Source: Erysipelotrichales bacterium (GTDB lineage: Bacteria > Bacillota_I > Bacilli_A > Erysipelotrichales > Erysipelotrichaceae). From it: 58,702 nucleotides of DNA. Positions within the stretch are counted from its first letter, which is position 1. The number at the start of each line of letters is the position of its first letter. The notes beneath the pieces were generated by a model. That model was not told the origin of the DNA. It did not search any database and saw nothing but the letters and a program-made list of their open reading frames with translations. Made by a program: the position numbers and the translations under genes. Of this stretch, positions 27,908-35,732 are shown one piece after another. Location of the stretch: positions 1-58,702 of the forward strand of contig CAJTIT010000019.1 of the NCBI GenBank assembly GCA_910576345.1, in the 5' to 3' direction.

Positions 27908-28747
27908 TTTCTTTGAAAAATCTGCAACAAAACATCAGATAGTGTACAGATATGGTGTGAGAAAAGGAAATTTGACTTTTTTTCAAAACTACTCATTAAA
28001 TCGAGGTTACCATTCCCTATATGAAGTGAAAGTAGAAAAAATTTTCAAAATCACACCACAAATTCGCTATTACTGGACAGTGTTATGCGGAAACAAGAAA
28101 AAGCTATCGTTATTTTGTATTCAAAAGTATTGTTTGTGTCGAGTGTTGGAGCAAGAAAGAAGAAATTATATTTTATTTCTTGATTTTGTATTCAAACAGG
28201 CATTAGCAGTTGAGTGTTGATGTGAAAAGAAGAAAATCTTTTCATTCTCAACTTAACATTTGGTAGTTGCCGTTCCCTATATGGAGCAAAGAAAATCTTT
28301 TATTCCATAGTTGGCAGTAACGGTGTTTCATGGGTAGTTAGAGTGTGAAAAGAAATCTTTTCATCATCAACTTAGCAGAATGGCATTTTCTTTCCCTATA
28401 TGGTGCAGAAAAGATGATTTTCTTCTTTCGTGTTCTTTGACAACTGAATAAAGCAATTTAATACCTTAGACAGACAGTAAACCGTTGAAACAGATACGCC
28501 ATGACCTTTCCCCTGCAAAAGCGAGCGACAACCTATCTGTGTTCTTGTAAAAGACTTGTCCTCTTTTACCGCCATGACCTGTTCTGTCTGATAATGATAC
28601 TTCCGTACAGCCACAGCTTGTGCGTTAAGAGCGTCGCACGCAATGGGTACGGCCACATTGGATAATGCAGAGGTGGAAGGCCTGTGGGCTATGACAAAAG
28701 CCATTGAATTGCTTAGAAAATGATTTATAGAAAAGAGGTGAAGTTAT
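27908..28747 (+). other. Non-coding region of the element with repeated TTCCCTATATGG units and hairpins
   Basis: No convincing gene. TTCCCTATATG(G) occurs at 28013, 28273 and 28392, each in a loosely repeated block of about 50 bases (CAACTTA..AT..GGNAGTTG-like left side, GCAAAGAAAA-like right side). Perfect short hairpins such as TGAAAAGA-AA-TCTTTTCA are interspersed. Just before xis, 28643-28723 encodes 26 residues (MGTATLDNAEVEGLWAMTKA...) that may be the end of a deleted element gene. The conjugation module of full-length relatives would lie here. Confidence 0.45.
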
Positions 28748-28948
28748 ATGCACGATTTGAGTATGCCATTATGGGAACGATACCTTACGACGACTGAAGA
28801 AGTGTCAAGTTACTTCCGCATTGGCGAAAATAAGTTGCGTCAAATTGCCAATGACCATAAACGAGAATGTGTCGTTATGAATGGGAATCGTATGCATATC
28901 AAGAAAAAGAATTTTGAAAAAGTTATAGATAAACTGGAACAAATTTAA
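28748..28948 (+). CDS. xis: Excisionase (Tn916 Xis family)
   Basis: 66 residues. The layout matches Tn916 Xis: PLWERYLTTTEEVSSYFRIGENKLRQI as winged HTH, VMNGNRMHIKKKNFEKVID as wing and C-terminal helix. AAAGAGGTG precedes the ATG. It binds the element ends and directs Int towards excision. It lies 81 bases before int, separated by a conserved hairpin. Confidence 0.9.
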   Translation: MHDLSMPLWERYLTTTEEVSSYFRIGENKLRQIANDHKRECVVMNGNRMHIKKKNFEKVIDKLEQI

Positions 28949-28952
28949 TGCA

Positions 28953-29005
28953 AAAGAGCCTTGTGCGTGTTATGATTTGATTAAGTCGTATATACAAGGC
29001 TCTTT
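28953..29005 (+). terminator. xis-int intergenic hairpin / terminator
   Basis: Perfect 12-bp stem AAAGAGCCTTGT / ACAAGGCTCTTT, with TTT at the end. Tn916-family elements have such a hairpin here. It may lower int expression relative to xis. Confidence 0.7.
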
Positions 29006-29029
29006 CATACTTTGAAAGGAGTTTGAAAG

Positions 29030-30220
29030 ATGTCAGCATTAAAAAGACGAGATAACAAAAACAGAATATTACAGAAAGGAGAAAGTCAAAGACCAGACGG
29101 AAGATACACTTACAAATATGTAGACGCATTGGGTAAAACAAAATATGTGTGTGCTTGGAAATTATTACCGACAGATAGAACACCGAAAGGTAAACGAGAT
29201 GATTTATCATTAAGGGAAAAGGAGCGTATCATACAAAGAGATTTGTATGACGGTATCGACACGCAGGGCGGTAAAATGACACTTTGCCAGTTATACGCTA
29301 AAAAGAACGCACAGCGACCAAATGTAACGAAGAATACAGAAGTCGGCAGAAAATACCTTATGAAAGCCTTAGAGGACGATATACTCGGTTCTAGGAGCAT
29401 TGACAGTATTAAACCGTCAGACGCTAGAGAATGGGCAATCCGTATGCAACAGAAAGGTTTTTCCTTTGGAACAATCAAGAACTATAAGCGTTCATTAAAA
29501 GCGTCCTTTGGTATGGCAATCAATGATGATTATATAAGAAAGAACCCTTTTGATTTTTCACTTAGTGAAGTTCTTGAAAATGACAGTAAAACAAAAGTTG
29601 CATTAAGTGAAGAACAAGAGCAGGCATTACTTGATTTCATAGCACATGATACCTGTTATCAGAAATATTATGATGATGTACTGATACTGTTAAAAACAGG
29701 ATTAAGAATATCGGAGTTTTGTGGATTGACAAAGAAAGACTTAGATTTTGAAAATCATTCAATCAATATCAATCATCAGTTGTTGAAAGATAAGAACGGT
29801 TATTATATCAATGAGCCAAAGACAAAAAGTGGTATTCGTAAAGTGCCAATGAGTGATGAAGCAGAGAAAGCCTTTAAGAGAGTGTTAAAAAGGAAACAGA
29901 AACCTATGATAAAAGAGATTGACGGTTGTCGTCATTTCCTATTTCTGTTAGAGAATGGTTATCCTACACATACCGCAACTTATAAAACATTATTGATACG
30001 AATGATAAAGAAATATAACAAGACGCATGATGTTCCCTTGCCACATATTACACCACATACACTAAGACATACATTTTGTACAAGATTAGCACAAAAGAAT
30101 ATGAACCCAAAGAATTTACAATATATTATGGGACATTCCAACATAACAATCACACTCAACCTATATGCTCATGCCTCAGAAGTTGGAGCAAACAAAGAAA
30201 CGAGAAGTATGATAGCATGA
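29030..30220 (+). CDS. int: Tyrosine recombinase / integrase (Tn916 Int family)
   Basis: 396 residues, with GAAAGGAG upstream. The N-terminal arm-binding domain (RILQKGESQRPDGRYTYKYVDALG in outline) is typical of Tn916 Int. The core-binding SAM-like domain is at about 85-175. The catalytic domain carries the tyrosine recombinase residues: R in LLKTGLRISEFCGL, K in KTKSGIRKVP, HTLRHTF with His and Arg, GHSNITITLNLYAH with His and the nucleophilic Tyr. It cuts and rejoins the element ends for excision and integration. No damage is seen. Its stop codon lies at the right-end repeat. Confidence 0.95.
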   Translation: MSALKRRDNKNRILQKGESQRPDGRYTYKYVDALGKTKYVCAWKLLPTDRTPKGKRDDLSLREKERIIQRDLYDGIDTQGGKMTLCQLYAKKNAQRPNVTKNTEVGRKYLMKALEDDILGSRSIDSIKPSDAREWAIRMQQKGFSFGTIKNYKRSLKASFGMAINDDYIRKNPFDFSLSEVLENDSKTKVALSEEQEQALLDFIAHDTCYQKYYDDVLILLKTGLRISEFCGLTKKDLDFENHSININHQLLKDKNGYYINEPKTKSGIRKVPMSDEAEKAFKRVLKRKQKPMIKEIDGCRHFLFLLENGYPTHTATYKTLLIRMIKKYNKTHDVPLPHITPHTLRHTFCTRLAQKNMNPKNLQYIMGHSNITITLNLYAHASEVGANKETRSMIA

Positions 30221-30231
30221 TTTACAACGAA
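30220..30231 (+). repeat. Right end direct repeat of the Tn916-like element
   Basis: ATTTACAACGAA, identical to 23987-23998, starting at the last base of the int stop codon. Confidence 0.5.
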
Positions 30232-30245
30232 ATATACAACGATTG

Positions 30246-30590
30246 AGAGTGAAGATATGCGTAGTGTAGATCCAGTTCTGTGGTAGGTTTAAGAAATAAA
30301 AAAAGCCAACAAACCTTATAGAATAAGGATATATCGGCAATTCGGGACTTATGAGAAGATATAGAAAAAGTTGATACTTTTTTATAGTTAAAAAAAGAAT
30401 ATGTTCAAGAATTTATATTTTTGTATATAGTCTTTTTTTATTGAGACGCTACATTTTTATAGAACGGATTTCACAGATTGAAACGCATGGTAATCTCATT
30501 GATTGAATTCAAATTACTCTCTTGTTTAATCACAACGAATCCATTCTTATAAAACGTATCATCCATCCATCCTGCCAAAATAAAATAGCA
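30246..30590. other. Intergenic region right of the element, no gene seen
   Basis: AT-rich. A CCTTAT-AGA-ATAAGG hairpin lies at about 30314. No remainder of the zinc-ribbon gene interrupted at the left end could be found, so the chromosomal junction is unresolved. Confidence 0.4.
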
Positions 30591-30593
30591 TTT

Positions 30594-30632
30594 AAAAAGA
30601 ATCGCTATCTTAGCGTATAGATAAACGATTCT
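30594..30632 (-). terminator. Terminator of the peptidase-amidohydrolase operon
   Basis: Minus strand AGAATCG ... CGATTCT with inner CTAT/ATAG pairing, then TTTTT, 30 bases past the stop at 30662. Confidence 0.8.
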
Positions 30633-30661
30633 ATGAATATATTATGCATTTTTATCGATAA

Positions 30662-31822
30662 CTAAGATGCCTGATATACGATTTCACCATCAATGATCGT
30701 ATAACGTACTTGTGCATCTGTATCCACTGCCGGCATCTTCTCAAAAATGACAAGATCGCCGTCTTTTCCTTGACAGATACTACCAATGCGATCATCGCAT
30801 CGCGCAATCTTGGCTGCGTTTATCGTGATCATTTTCAAAGCAGTTTCCACATCAAGTCCATGACGTACCGCTTCACCGGCCTGCGTCACAATCATATAAG
30901 GATGAAGTACCGGTCCATCTGTCATAATGGCACAAGTAACACCGCGATCATGCAACATTTTTAAACACTCAGGATCGACCTTACATCCTTCACCGCCAAA
31001 TAACGGTCCACTCAACGGTCCCCAAATCACTTCTGCGCCGCTTTGTGCAATTTCATCAATGAAATCGGAAGCACCAAAGGCATGATCCAATGTCAAATCA
31101 AAGCCATATTCTTTTTTCCATCGCAATAATGCCATCATATCATGCTGATAAGAATGTACTTTTAATGGAATCTTTCTCTCCAATACCATTTGGCCATGTT
31201 CCAAAGCACGATCAAATTTTGGCATTTTGCTTACATCACCGTTCGCATCGGCTTTCTTTTTCTGATACTGTTTCACCGATTCAAAAAAATCAATAAATAC
31301 TTGTGCTACGCCGATTCTCGACATTGGAAGCTGCTCTCTGGGGCCATAGATCCCTTTTGGATTTACCCCCATGGCCGCTTTCAATGCGCATGGTTTTTTG
31401 ATGACTCTTGCATCAAAATCCTTTCCTGCGGACTTCATTGCCAGCACCAGACCTCCGAATACATTGCCGCTTCCGGGTGCGATCACACTCGTCGTGATGC
31501 CATCCTTAGCGCATTCCGCAAATGAGGGATTATTTGGATCAATTCCATAATATATGTCCAGCTGTGCTGAATTGGGATTGGTCATTTCATTTGTATCATC
31601 CTCTTTTAAATTGTCGACTTTGCACGTTCCTACATGACTGTGCGCATCAACAATACCCGGAATGACAATAAGGCCTTTGGCATCAATCACCTGTGCATGT
31701 TGATCAGAAACAAGCCCAATGCCTACTTCTTTGATTTTACCGTTTTCAATCAAAATATCGCAATTCTCTATGATGCCTTCCTTTTCCATTGTATATACAG
31801 TCGCATCTTTTATATGAAGCAT
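30662..31822 (-). CDS. Metal-dependent amidohydrolase (possible dipeptidase), catalytic partner
   Basis: 386 residues of the amidohydrolase superfamily: a small beta-sandwich made of both ends (AHSHVG entry at 60-64; EIVYQAS end) around a TIM barrel. Metal ligands are complete: H61 and H63 (VDAHSHVG), H223 (LKVHSYQ), H247 (TLDHAFG) and D302 (MTDGPVL). The family includes imidazolonepropionase-like enzymes and Xaa-Lys/Arg and Xaa-Pro dipeptidases; the peptidase operon makes a dipeptidase or cyclic amide hydrolase plausible. It is the last gene of a five-gene operon and overlaps the previous one by 13 bp. That neighbour is a paralogue with the ligands lost, so the two may form a heteromer. No signal peptide. 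Confidence 0.85.
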   Translation of the reverse strand: MLHIKDATVYTMEKEGIIENCDILIENGKIKEVGIGLVSDQHAQVIDAKGLIVIPGIVDAHSHVGTCKVDNLKEDDTNEMTNPNSAQLDIYYGIDPNNPSFAECAKDGITTSVIAPGSGNVFGGLVLAMKSAGKDFDARVIKKPCALKAAMGVNPKGIYGPREQLPMSRIGVAQVFIDFFESVKQYQKKKADANGDVSKMPKFDRALEHGQMVLERKIPLKVHSYQHDMMALLRWKKEYGFDLTLDHAFGASDFIDEIAQSGAEVIWGPLSGPLFGGEGCKVDPECLKMLHDRGVTCAIMTDGPVLHPYMIVTQAGEAVRHGLDVETALKMITINAAKIARCDDRIGSICQGKDGDLVIFEKMPAVDTDAQVRYTIIDGEIVYQAS

Positions 31823-32964
31823 TTCATTTCATCTCCTTTGCGGTAAATGATTTTGCCGTTGGCAATGGTCTGTTGTAAAACTGCTTGATATGTCTTAATA
31901 GGATGATCACTGTAAATGACAAGATCGGCACGTTTACCTGTTTCTATACTACCGGTAATATGATCAATGCCTAAAATAGAGGCTGTATTACTCGTCATCA
32001 TTTTGATGACTGCTTCTTCATCATGGCATACTTTATACATGCTGATCGCATTCCACAACACATCTTCTCTGGAAGCCATCGTTCCCGAACAGTTAGAAGC
32101 CAATGCGACGCAGATGCCTTTTTTATAAAGTTCATAAAGGAAAGGTCGATCCAATTCTTCCGTATATGGGTCGAAGGCAATGTCATTATTATTTACAATA
32201 ACGGATACATTTCTTTTCAACAGTTCTTCTTCACTGTCTTTTAAACCATAGCCGCTGCAAAGCACCAAATCAATATCATAGTCTTTCAGCACATGCAGTA
32301 CGCCATGTACTTCCATTGGTGTTTTGGCACAGACAAATAAAGGCATTTTCTTATCCAAAACATCTTTGATAGCTGCTTTTTTTGGATCTCTGTCGTCTTT
32401 TGTTGGATCATATTCACTGGCAGACTTCAAATGTTCCTGAAATAGTGAAAAAATTCCCATATGTGTACCGGGTATCATGTTTTTAGCGCCGTAATAATCA
32501 CACACACTGCGCTCAACGCAGGCCTTCAAACCAACCTGCTCCTTAATGCACATTTTAAAAGGATTGATGCCGTCCACATCGAATACTGCCATCTTCCCGC
32601 CAAATAAGTTCGTGCTGCTTGGCGCAACGCCTACGCTGGTGATACCAAATGCGCCCAGCTGTTGACGCGTGACACCGCGTCCATTGAACGCATAAAGCAC
32701 ATCCATCTCAGGTGTGATGACATTGGTATGTTCATCATTGTCTTCCGCATTGCCACGAATTTCACGACCGGGACCTAAAATACCCCAATTACTCATGGGA
32801 TCAATGAAACCCGGAAACACATGTTGACCCGTCGCATCATAACATTCACCATCAAAGGCAATGTGGTCTTTCACTTCAACGATTTTGTTTCCATCAATTA
32901 AAATATCTCCCTTAAAAACGTGTTCGAAACCATCATGGATGGTCGCATTCATTATACAATACAT
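31810..32964 (-). CDS. Amidohydrolase-fold protein lacking all metal ligands (pseudoenzyme)
   Basis: 384 residues, the same fold and length as the downstream amidohydrolase and similar along its whole length (GDILIDGNK, NLFGGKMAVFDVDG, TGKRADLVIYSDHP). Every metal position is changed: the HxH is DPMSNWG (M57, N59), the first barrel His is Cys in LFVCAKT, the second is Ser in LVLCSGYG, and the Asp is Asn in ASNCSGT. It cannot be a normal metal hydrolase. The open frame, AAAGGAG ribosome site and 13-bp overlap with its active paralogue argue for a working gene. A regulatory or structural subunit of a heteromeric enzyme is the best guess; a binding protein is an alternative. Confidence 0.8.
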   Translation of the reverse strand: MYCIMNATIHDGFEHVFKGDILIDGNKIVEVKDHIAFDGECYDATGQHVFPGFIDPMSNWGILGPGREIRGNAEDNDEHTNVITPEMDVLYAFNGRGVTRQQLGAFGITSVGVAPSSTNLFGGKMAVFDVDGINPFKMCIKEQVGLKACVERSVCDYYGAKNMIPGTHMGIFSLFQEHLKSASEYDPTKDDRDPKKAAIKDVLDKKMPLFVCAKTPMEVHGVLHVLKDYDIDLVLCSGYGLKDSEEELLKRNVSVIVNNNDIAFDPYTEELDRPFLYELYKKGICVALASNCSGTMASREDVLWNAISMYKVCHDEEAVIKMMTSNTASILGIDHITGSIETGKRADLVIYSDHPIKTYQAVLQQTIANGKIIYRKGDEMKCFI

Positions 32965-34350
32965 TTATGAATCGCTCCTTTCGTTCATTCCCAACGCCAA
33001 CAATGCGCTTTCCATTTGCACACTGACCAATTTACGTATTGGAATTGGTTCACATGGCACTTCTTTTTCAATATGGTCGCATCCTGCTTTACAGAAACTT
33101 TTTGCTTCTTGTATAACGTTATCCATTTCCTGTTTTCCTGCTTCATCACACAAAGAAGCCAACGTTTCCTTAGCGGCACTGATCACCATACCAAACGCAA
33201 TCAGCGTATACCATGGCGCTCCATAAAAAGAATCAAAGCGACTGGCAACTGTACATGGCACATCATATTCTTGCGGATTTGCGTCCATCAGCGCAAACTG
33301 CGCATCTTTGAAATCCTGCTTATCTTCTACACGTTCTTTTAATGCGATCATACAAGACGATTTAGGATCCGCATAAGGTTCCAACTTCGCATACAACTCT
33401 TTCAGTTTTACCATAAGTGGCTCTTTGATTTCATATCCCTTAACAATGGCTTCCCTTCTTGTCAAGTTTTCACACAAAGAGAGATCATTACTGTCAGGAC
33501 AATAGAAATACGGCATTTCACAGACAAGCGTCCATGCATCCTTGCCTTTGGTGTCCAAATAATCTGCCGAACATCCCCCACCACTCATAACTTCACTGGG
33601 ATCCTTATCTAAATTTGCTTCATAAAAATCATAAGACGCGGCGGATTGGGGAAGTTCATAGACCGCTTGTCGATACACTTTCGCAAATGGCACTTCCGGC
33701 TCTCCCAAGCTCAAAGGCAGATCGACACGTTTCGCCGCATTTTCCAAACGATCCACAATTTCTTTTCTCTCTTTGGATACATACCAATAGACACCGCCAA
33801 AACTTGAATTATGAAGCGAATACATAAAATCCGGTTTCACTTCATCAATCACGTTCATGATTGCCTTTGTTTCTGGCAATGCATCATCAAAACGATATTT
33901 TTTATAGTGAAACGGAAATGTCCATTCAACTTGTTTTGGACCGGCAGGACGAAAAAAATGAGAAGCGTAATTATAATACGTAAATGGTCCTTTCAGCCAG
34001 CCTTCATTTAATTTCAAACCATCAGGATCTACGCATTTGATAATATGAAATGTCGTATCCAGCTGTTCTCTTAATTCTTCATTTTCACAAAGAATGTGGG
34101 CAAAATGTTCCAGCATCATGGATCCAATCGGTTCATTGGGATGCGGACAACCAAAAATCAATGCTTTTTTCTTTCCTTTACCAATTCGCATGCGATAGAT
34201 GGGATGATGTTTTTCACTCTCCCCTACTTGATCAACGCTTACCAACTTTGGATATTGTTTTTGTAAAGCCATTGTGCTTTCATCCATTTCTTCCACGCTT
34301 AAAAACACAGGTATCTCAGGTATCTGTTTCAATACGTCTTCTATATTCAT
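32965..34350 (-). CDS. M14-family zinc carboxypeptidase, copy 2
   Basis: 461 residues. The ATG at 34350 has AGGAG 8 bases upstream; an ATG at 34356 overlaps the previous stop (TGATG) but is only 2 bases from it. M14 metallopeptidases remove C-terminal amino acids from peptides. Zinc ligands HPNE (in FGCPHPNEPIG) and His in YSLHNSSFGG are present, as is an acidic CEMPYFYCP segment likely to hold the catalytic Glu. There is no signal peptide, so it acts on imported peptides. It directly follows a paralogue sharing DPDGLKLNEGWLKGPFTY and many other blocks, so it is a tandem duplicate. The next gene starts without a gap. Confidence 0.88.
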   Translation of the reverse strand: MNIEDVLKQIPEIPVFLSVEEMDESTMALQKQYPKLVSVDQVGESEKHHPIYRMRIGKGKKKALIFGCPHPNEPIGSMMLEHFAHILCENEELREQLDTTFHIIKCVDPDGLKLNEGWLKGPFTYYNYASHFFRPAGPKQVEWTFPFHYKKYRFDDALPETKAIMNVIDEVKPDFMYSLHNSSFGGVYWYVSKERKEIVDRLENAAKRVDLPLSLGEPEVPFAKVYRQAVYELPQSAASYDFYEANLDKDPSEVMSGGGCSADYLDTKGKDAWTLVCEMPYFYCPDSNDLSLCENLTRREAIVKGYEIKEPLMVKLKELYAKLEPYADPKSSCMIALKERVEDKQDFKDAQFALMDANPQEYDVPCTVASRFDSFYGAPWYTLIAFGMVISAAKETLASLCDEAGKQEMDNVIQEAKSFCKAGCDHIEKEVPCEPIPIRKLVSVQMESALLALGMNERSDS

Positions 34351-34355
34351 GTTCA

Positions 34356-35732
34356 TCACTCCTTACTTTTGAGTTGTTTCAAAACAATACAAGCGCTTTC
34401 CATTTGTACGGAAACAAGCTTGCGAATGGCAATTGGCTGACATGGCACCTCAATGGATGCGCATTGCTTTTCAACGAATGCATCACATTCCACAATCAGC
34501 TGATCCATCTTACGGTGGATAGATGCATCTGTTGTCTGTGCCTTTACTTCTTTTGCGGCGCCCATCAGCATACCAAAGCCGAGCAGCGGATACCACATGG
34601 AAGACACGAACCCATCAAACCGACTTGCTTTACTCGCAGGTACGTCAAATTCTTTTGGGTGCGCATCCATTTGTGCAAGCTGCGCTTTTTCTTCATCGTC
34701 GTTTGGATCTGCATACATGGCCAGTGCCTGCATATACATCGTAGTAGAATCCGCATACGGCTTCAATTTCTCATATTGGCGAATCAATTCACTTTTGATT
34801 TGTTTTCTCAAAGCGAATCCTTTCTCAATACACTGTTTTCTTGTTAGATTTTCACAAAGAGTGAGATCATTACTGTCGGGGCAGTAGAAATATGGCTCCT
34901 CACACATCATCACAAACGCATCCGGTGAGATCGTTCGCATATAATCCAAGGAAGAACCGCCTCCAACCATATAAGTTTTCGGATCTTTTTCCAAGTTGGC
35001 CTCATAATAATCATAATACTGAGTAGAACGCAAATATTCATAAACAGCCGGCGCAAACGTTTTGGAGAATGCACATTCCGGCTCGCCCAAATTGAGAGGT
35101 AATGAACAACGTTTTGCTGCATTGGGAAGCTGATCGATGATGTCTTTTCGATCATGGCTCACATACCAATATACACCGCCAAAACTGGCATTGTGCAGCG
35201 AATATACAAAATCCGGGCGCAATTCTTCCATCAGTTTCATAATCGCTTGTGTCTCTAAAATTGGTTCATGGAACTCGTAGGTTTTATATTTGATCGGAAA
35301 CGTCCATTCAACTTGTGCAGTGGTATTTGGCCGAAAAAAGTGGGACGCATAATTGGCATAGGTAAATGGTCCTTTCAGCCAACCTTCGTTTAACTTCAAC
35401 CCATCCGGATCAATCGCTTTGATGAGATAGAAGGTCGTATCCAGTTGTTCTAAAAATGCCTCGTTTTCACACAGCATTCTTGAAAAATGTTCCAGCATCA
35501 TACAGCCAATAGGTTCATTGGGATGAGGACAGCCATACATCAGCGCAATCTTATGTCCGCTGCCGATTTTAAGACAGTATAGAGGATGATGTTTTCTGCT
35601 TTCACCAATGATTTTGACTGAAACAAGATGCGGGTATTGTTTTTCCAGCGCAAGCGTATGTGCATCCATTTCTTCCACTGTTAAGAATTCATGTATTTCC
35701 GGTATCTTAGATAAAAACTCTTCCAAATTCAT
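34356..35732 (-). CDS. M14-family zinc carboxypeptidase, copy 1
   Basis: 458 residues, GGAGG upstream. The same zinc site as its tandem partner: YGCPHPNEPIG and YSLHNASFGG, and CEEPYFYCPDSNDLTLCENL. The start codon overlaps the S9 peptidase stop (ATGA), so translation is coupled. It lacks a signal peptide. The two copies differ most in the last 120 residues and in the region after SHDRKD, which suggests different side-chain preference. Substrate unknown; cytoplasmic peptide trimming is inferred from the operon. Confidence 0.88.
   Translation of the reverse strand: MNLEEFLSKIPEIHEFLTVEEMDAHTLALEKQYPHLVSVKIIGESRKHHPLYCLKIGSGHKIALMYGCPHPNEPIGCMMLEHFSRMLCENEAFLEQLDTTFYLIKAIDPDGLKLNEGWLKGPFTYANYASHFFRPNTTAQVEWTFPIKYKTYEFHEPILETQAIMKLMEELRPDFVYSLHNASFGGVYWYVSHDRKDIIDQLPNAAKRCSLPLNLGEPECAFSKTFAPAVYEYLRSTQYYDYYEANLEKDPKTYMVGGGSSLDYMRTISPDAFVMMCEEPYFYCPDSNDLTLCENLTRKQCIEKGFALRKQIKSELIRQYEKLKPYADSTTMYMQALAMYADPNDDEEKAQLAQMDAHPKEFDVPASKASRFDGFVSSMWYPLLGFGMLMGAAKEVKAQTTDASIHRKMDQLIVECDAFVEKQCASIEVPCQPIAIRKLVSVQMESACIVLKQLKSKE

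Larger units (their letters stand above)
23987..30245 (+). mobile_element. Shortened Tn916-family element carrying an EcoRI-type RM system
   Basis: The region carries, in order, a small HTH gene, an M.RsrI-like methyltransferase, an EcoRI-like nuclease, an oriT of the Tn916/ICEBs1 type, a frameshifted Orf20-type relaxase, Xis and Int. The conjugation genes, FtsK-like coupling protein and tet(M) block of Tn916 are absent. Both ends show ATTTACAACGAA (23987-23998 and 30220-30231), each followed by a second TACAAC; these may be arm-type integrase sites or the ends themselves. The boundaries are therefore approximate. With a broken relaxase the element probably cannot transfer unaided, but excision by Int/Xis looks possible. 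Confidence 0.8.

Noticed and set aside
28013-28403. CRISPR-like spacing of TTCCCTATATGG
   Set aside because: Only three short, unevenly spaced units (260 and 119 bases apart) and no cas genes.
28396-28704. 102-codon minus-strand frame before xis
   Set aside because: No ribosome site or family resemblance; the region is better explained as a non-coding remnant of the element.
34050-34847. 265-codon plus-strand frame
   Set aside because: Lies wholly antisense to the two M14 genes, which have full zinc sites; composition (many His, Cys, Phe) is that of a shadow frame.
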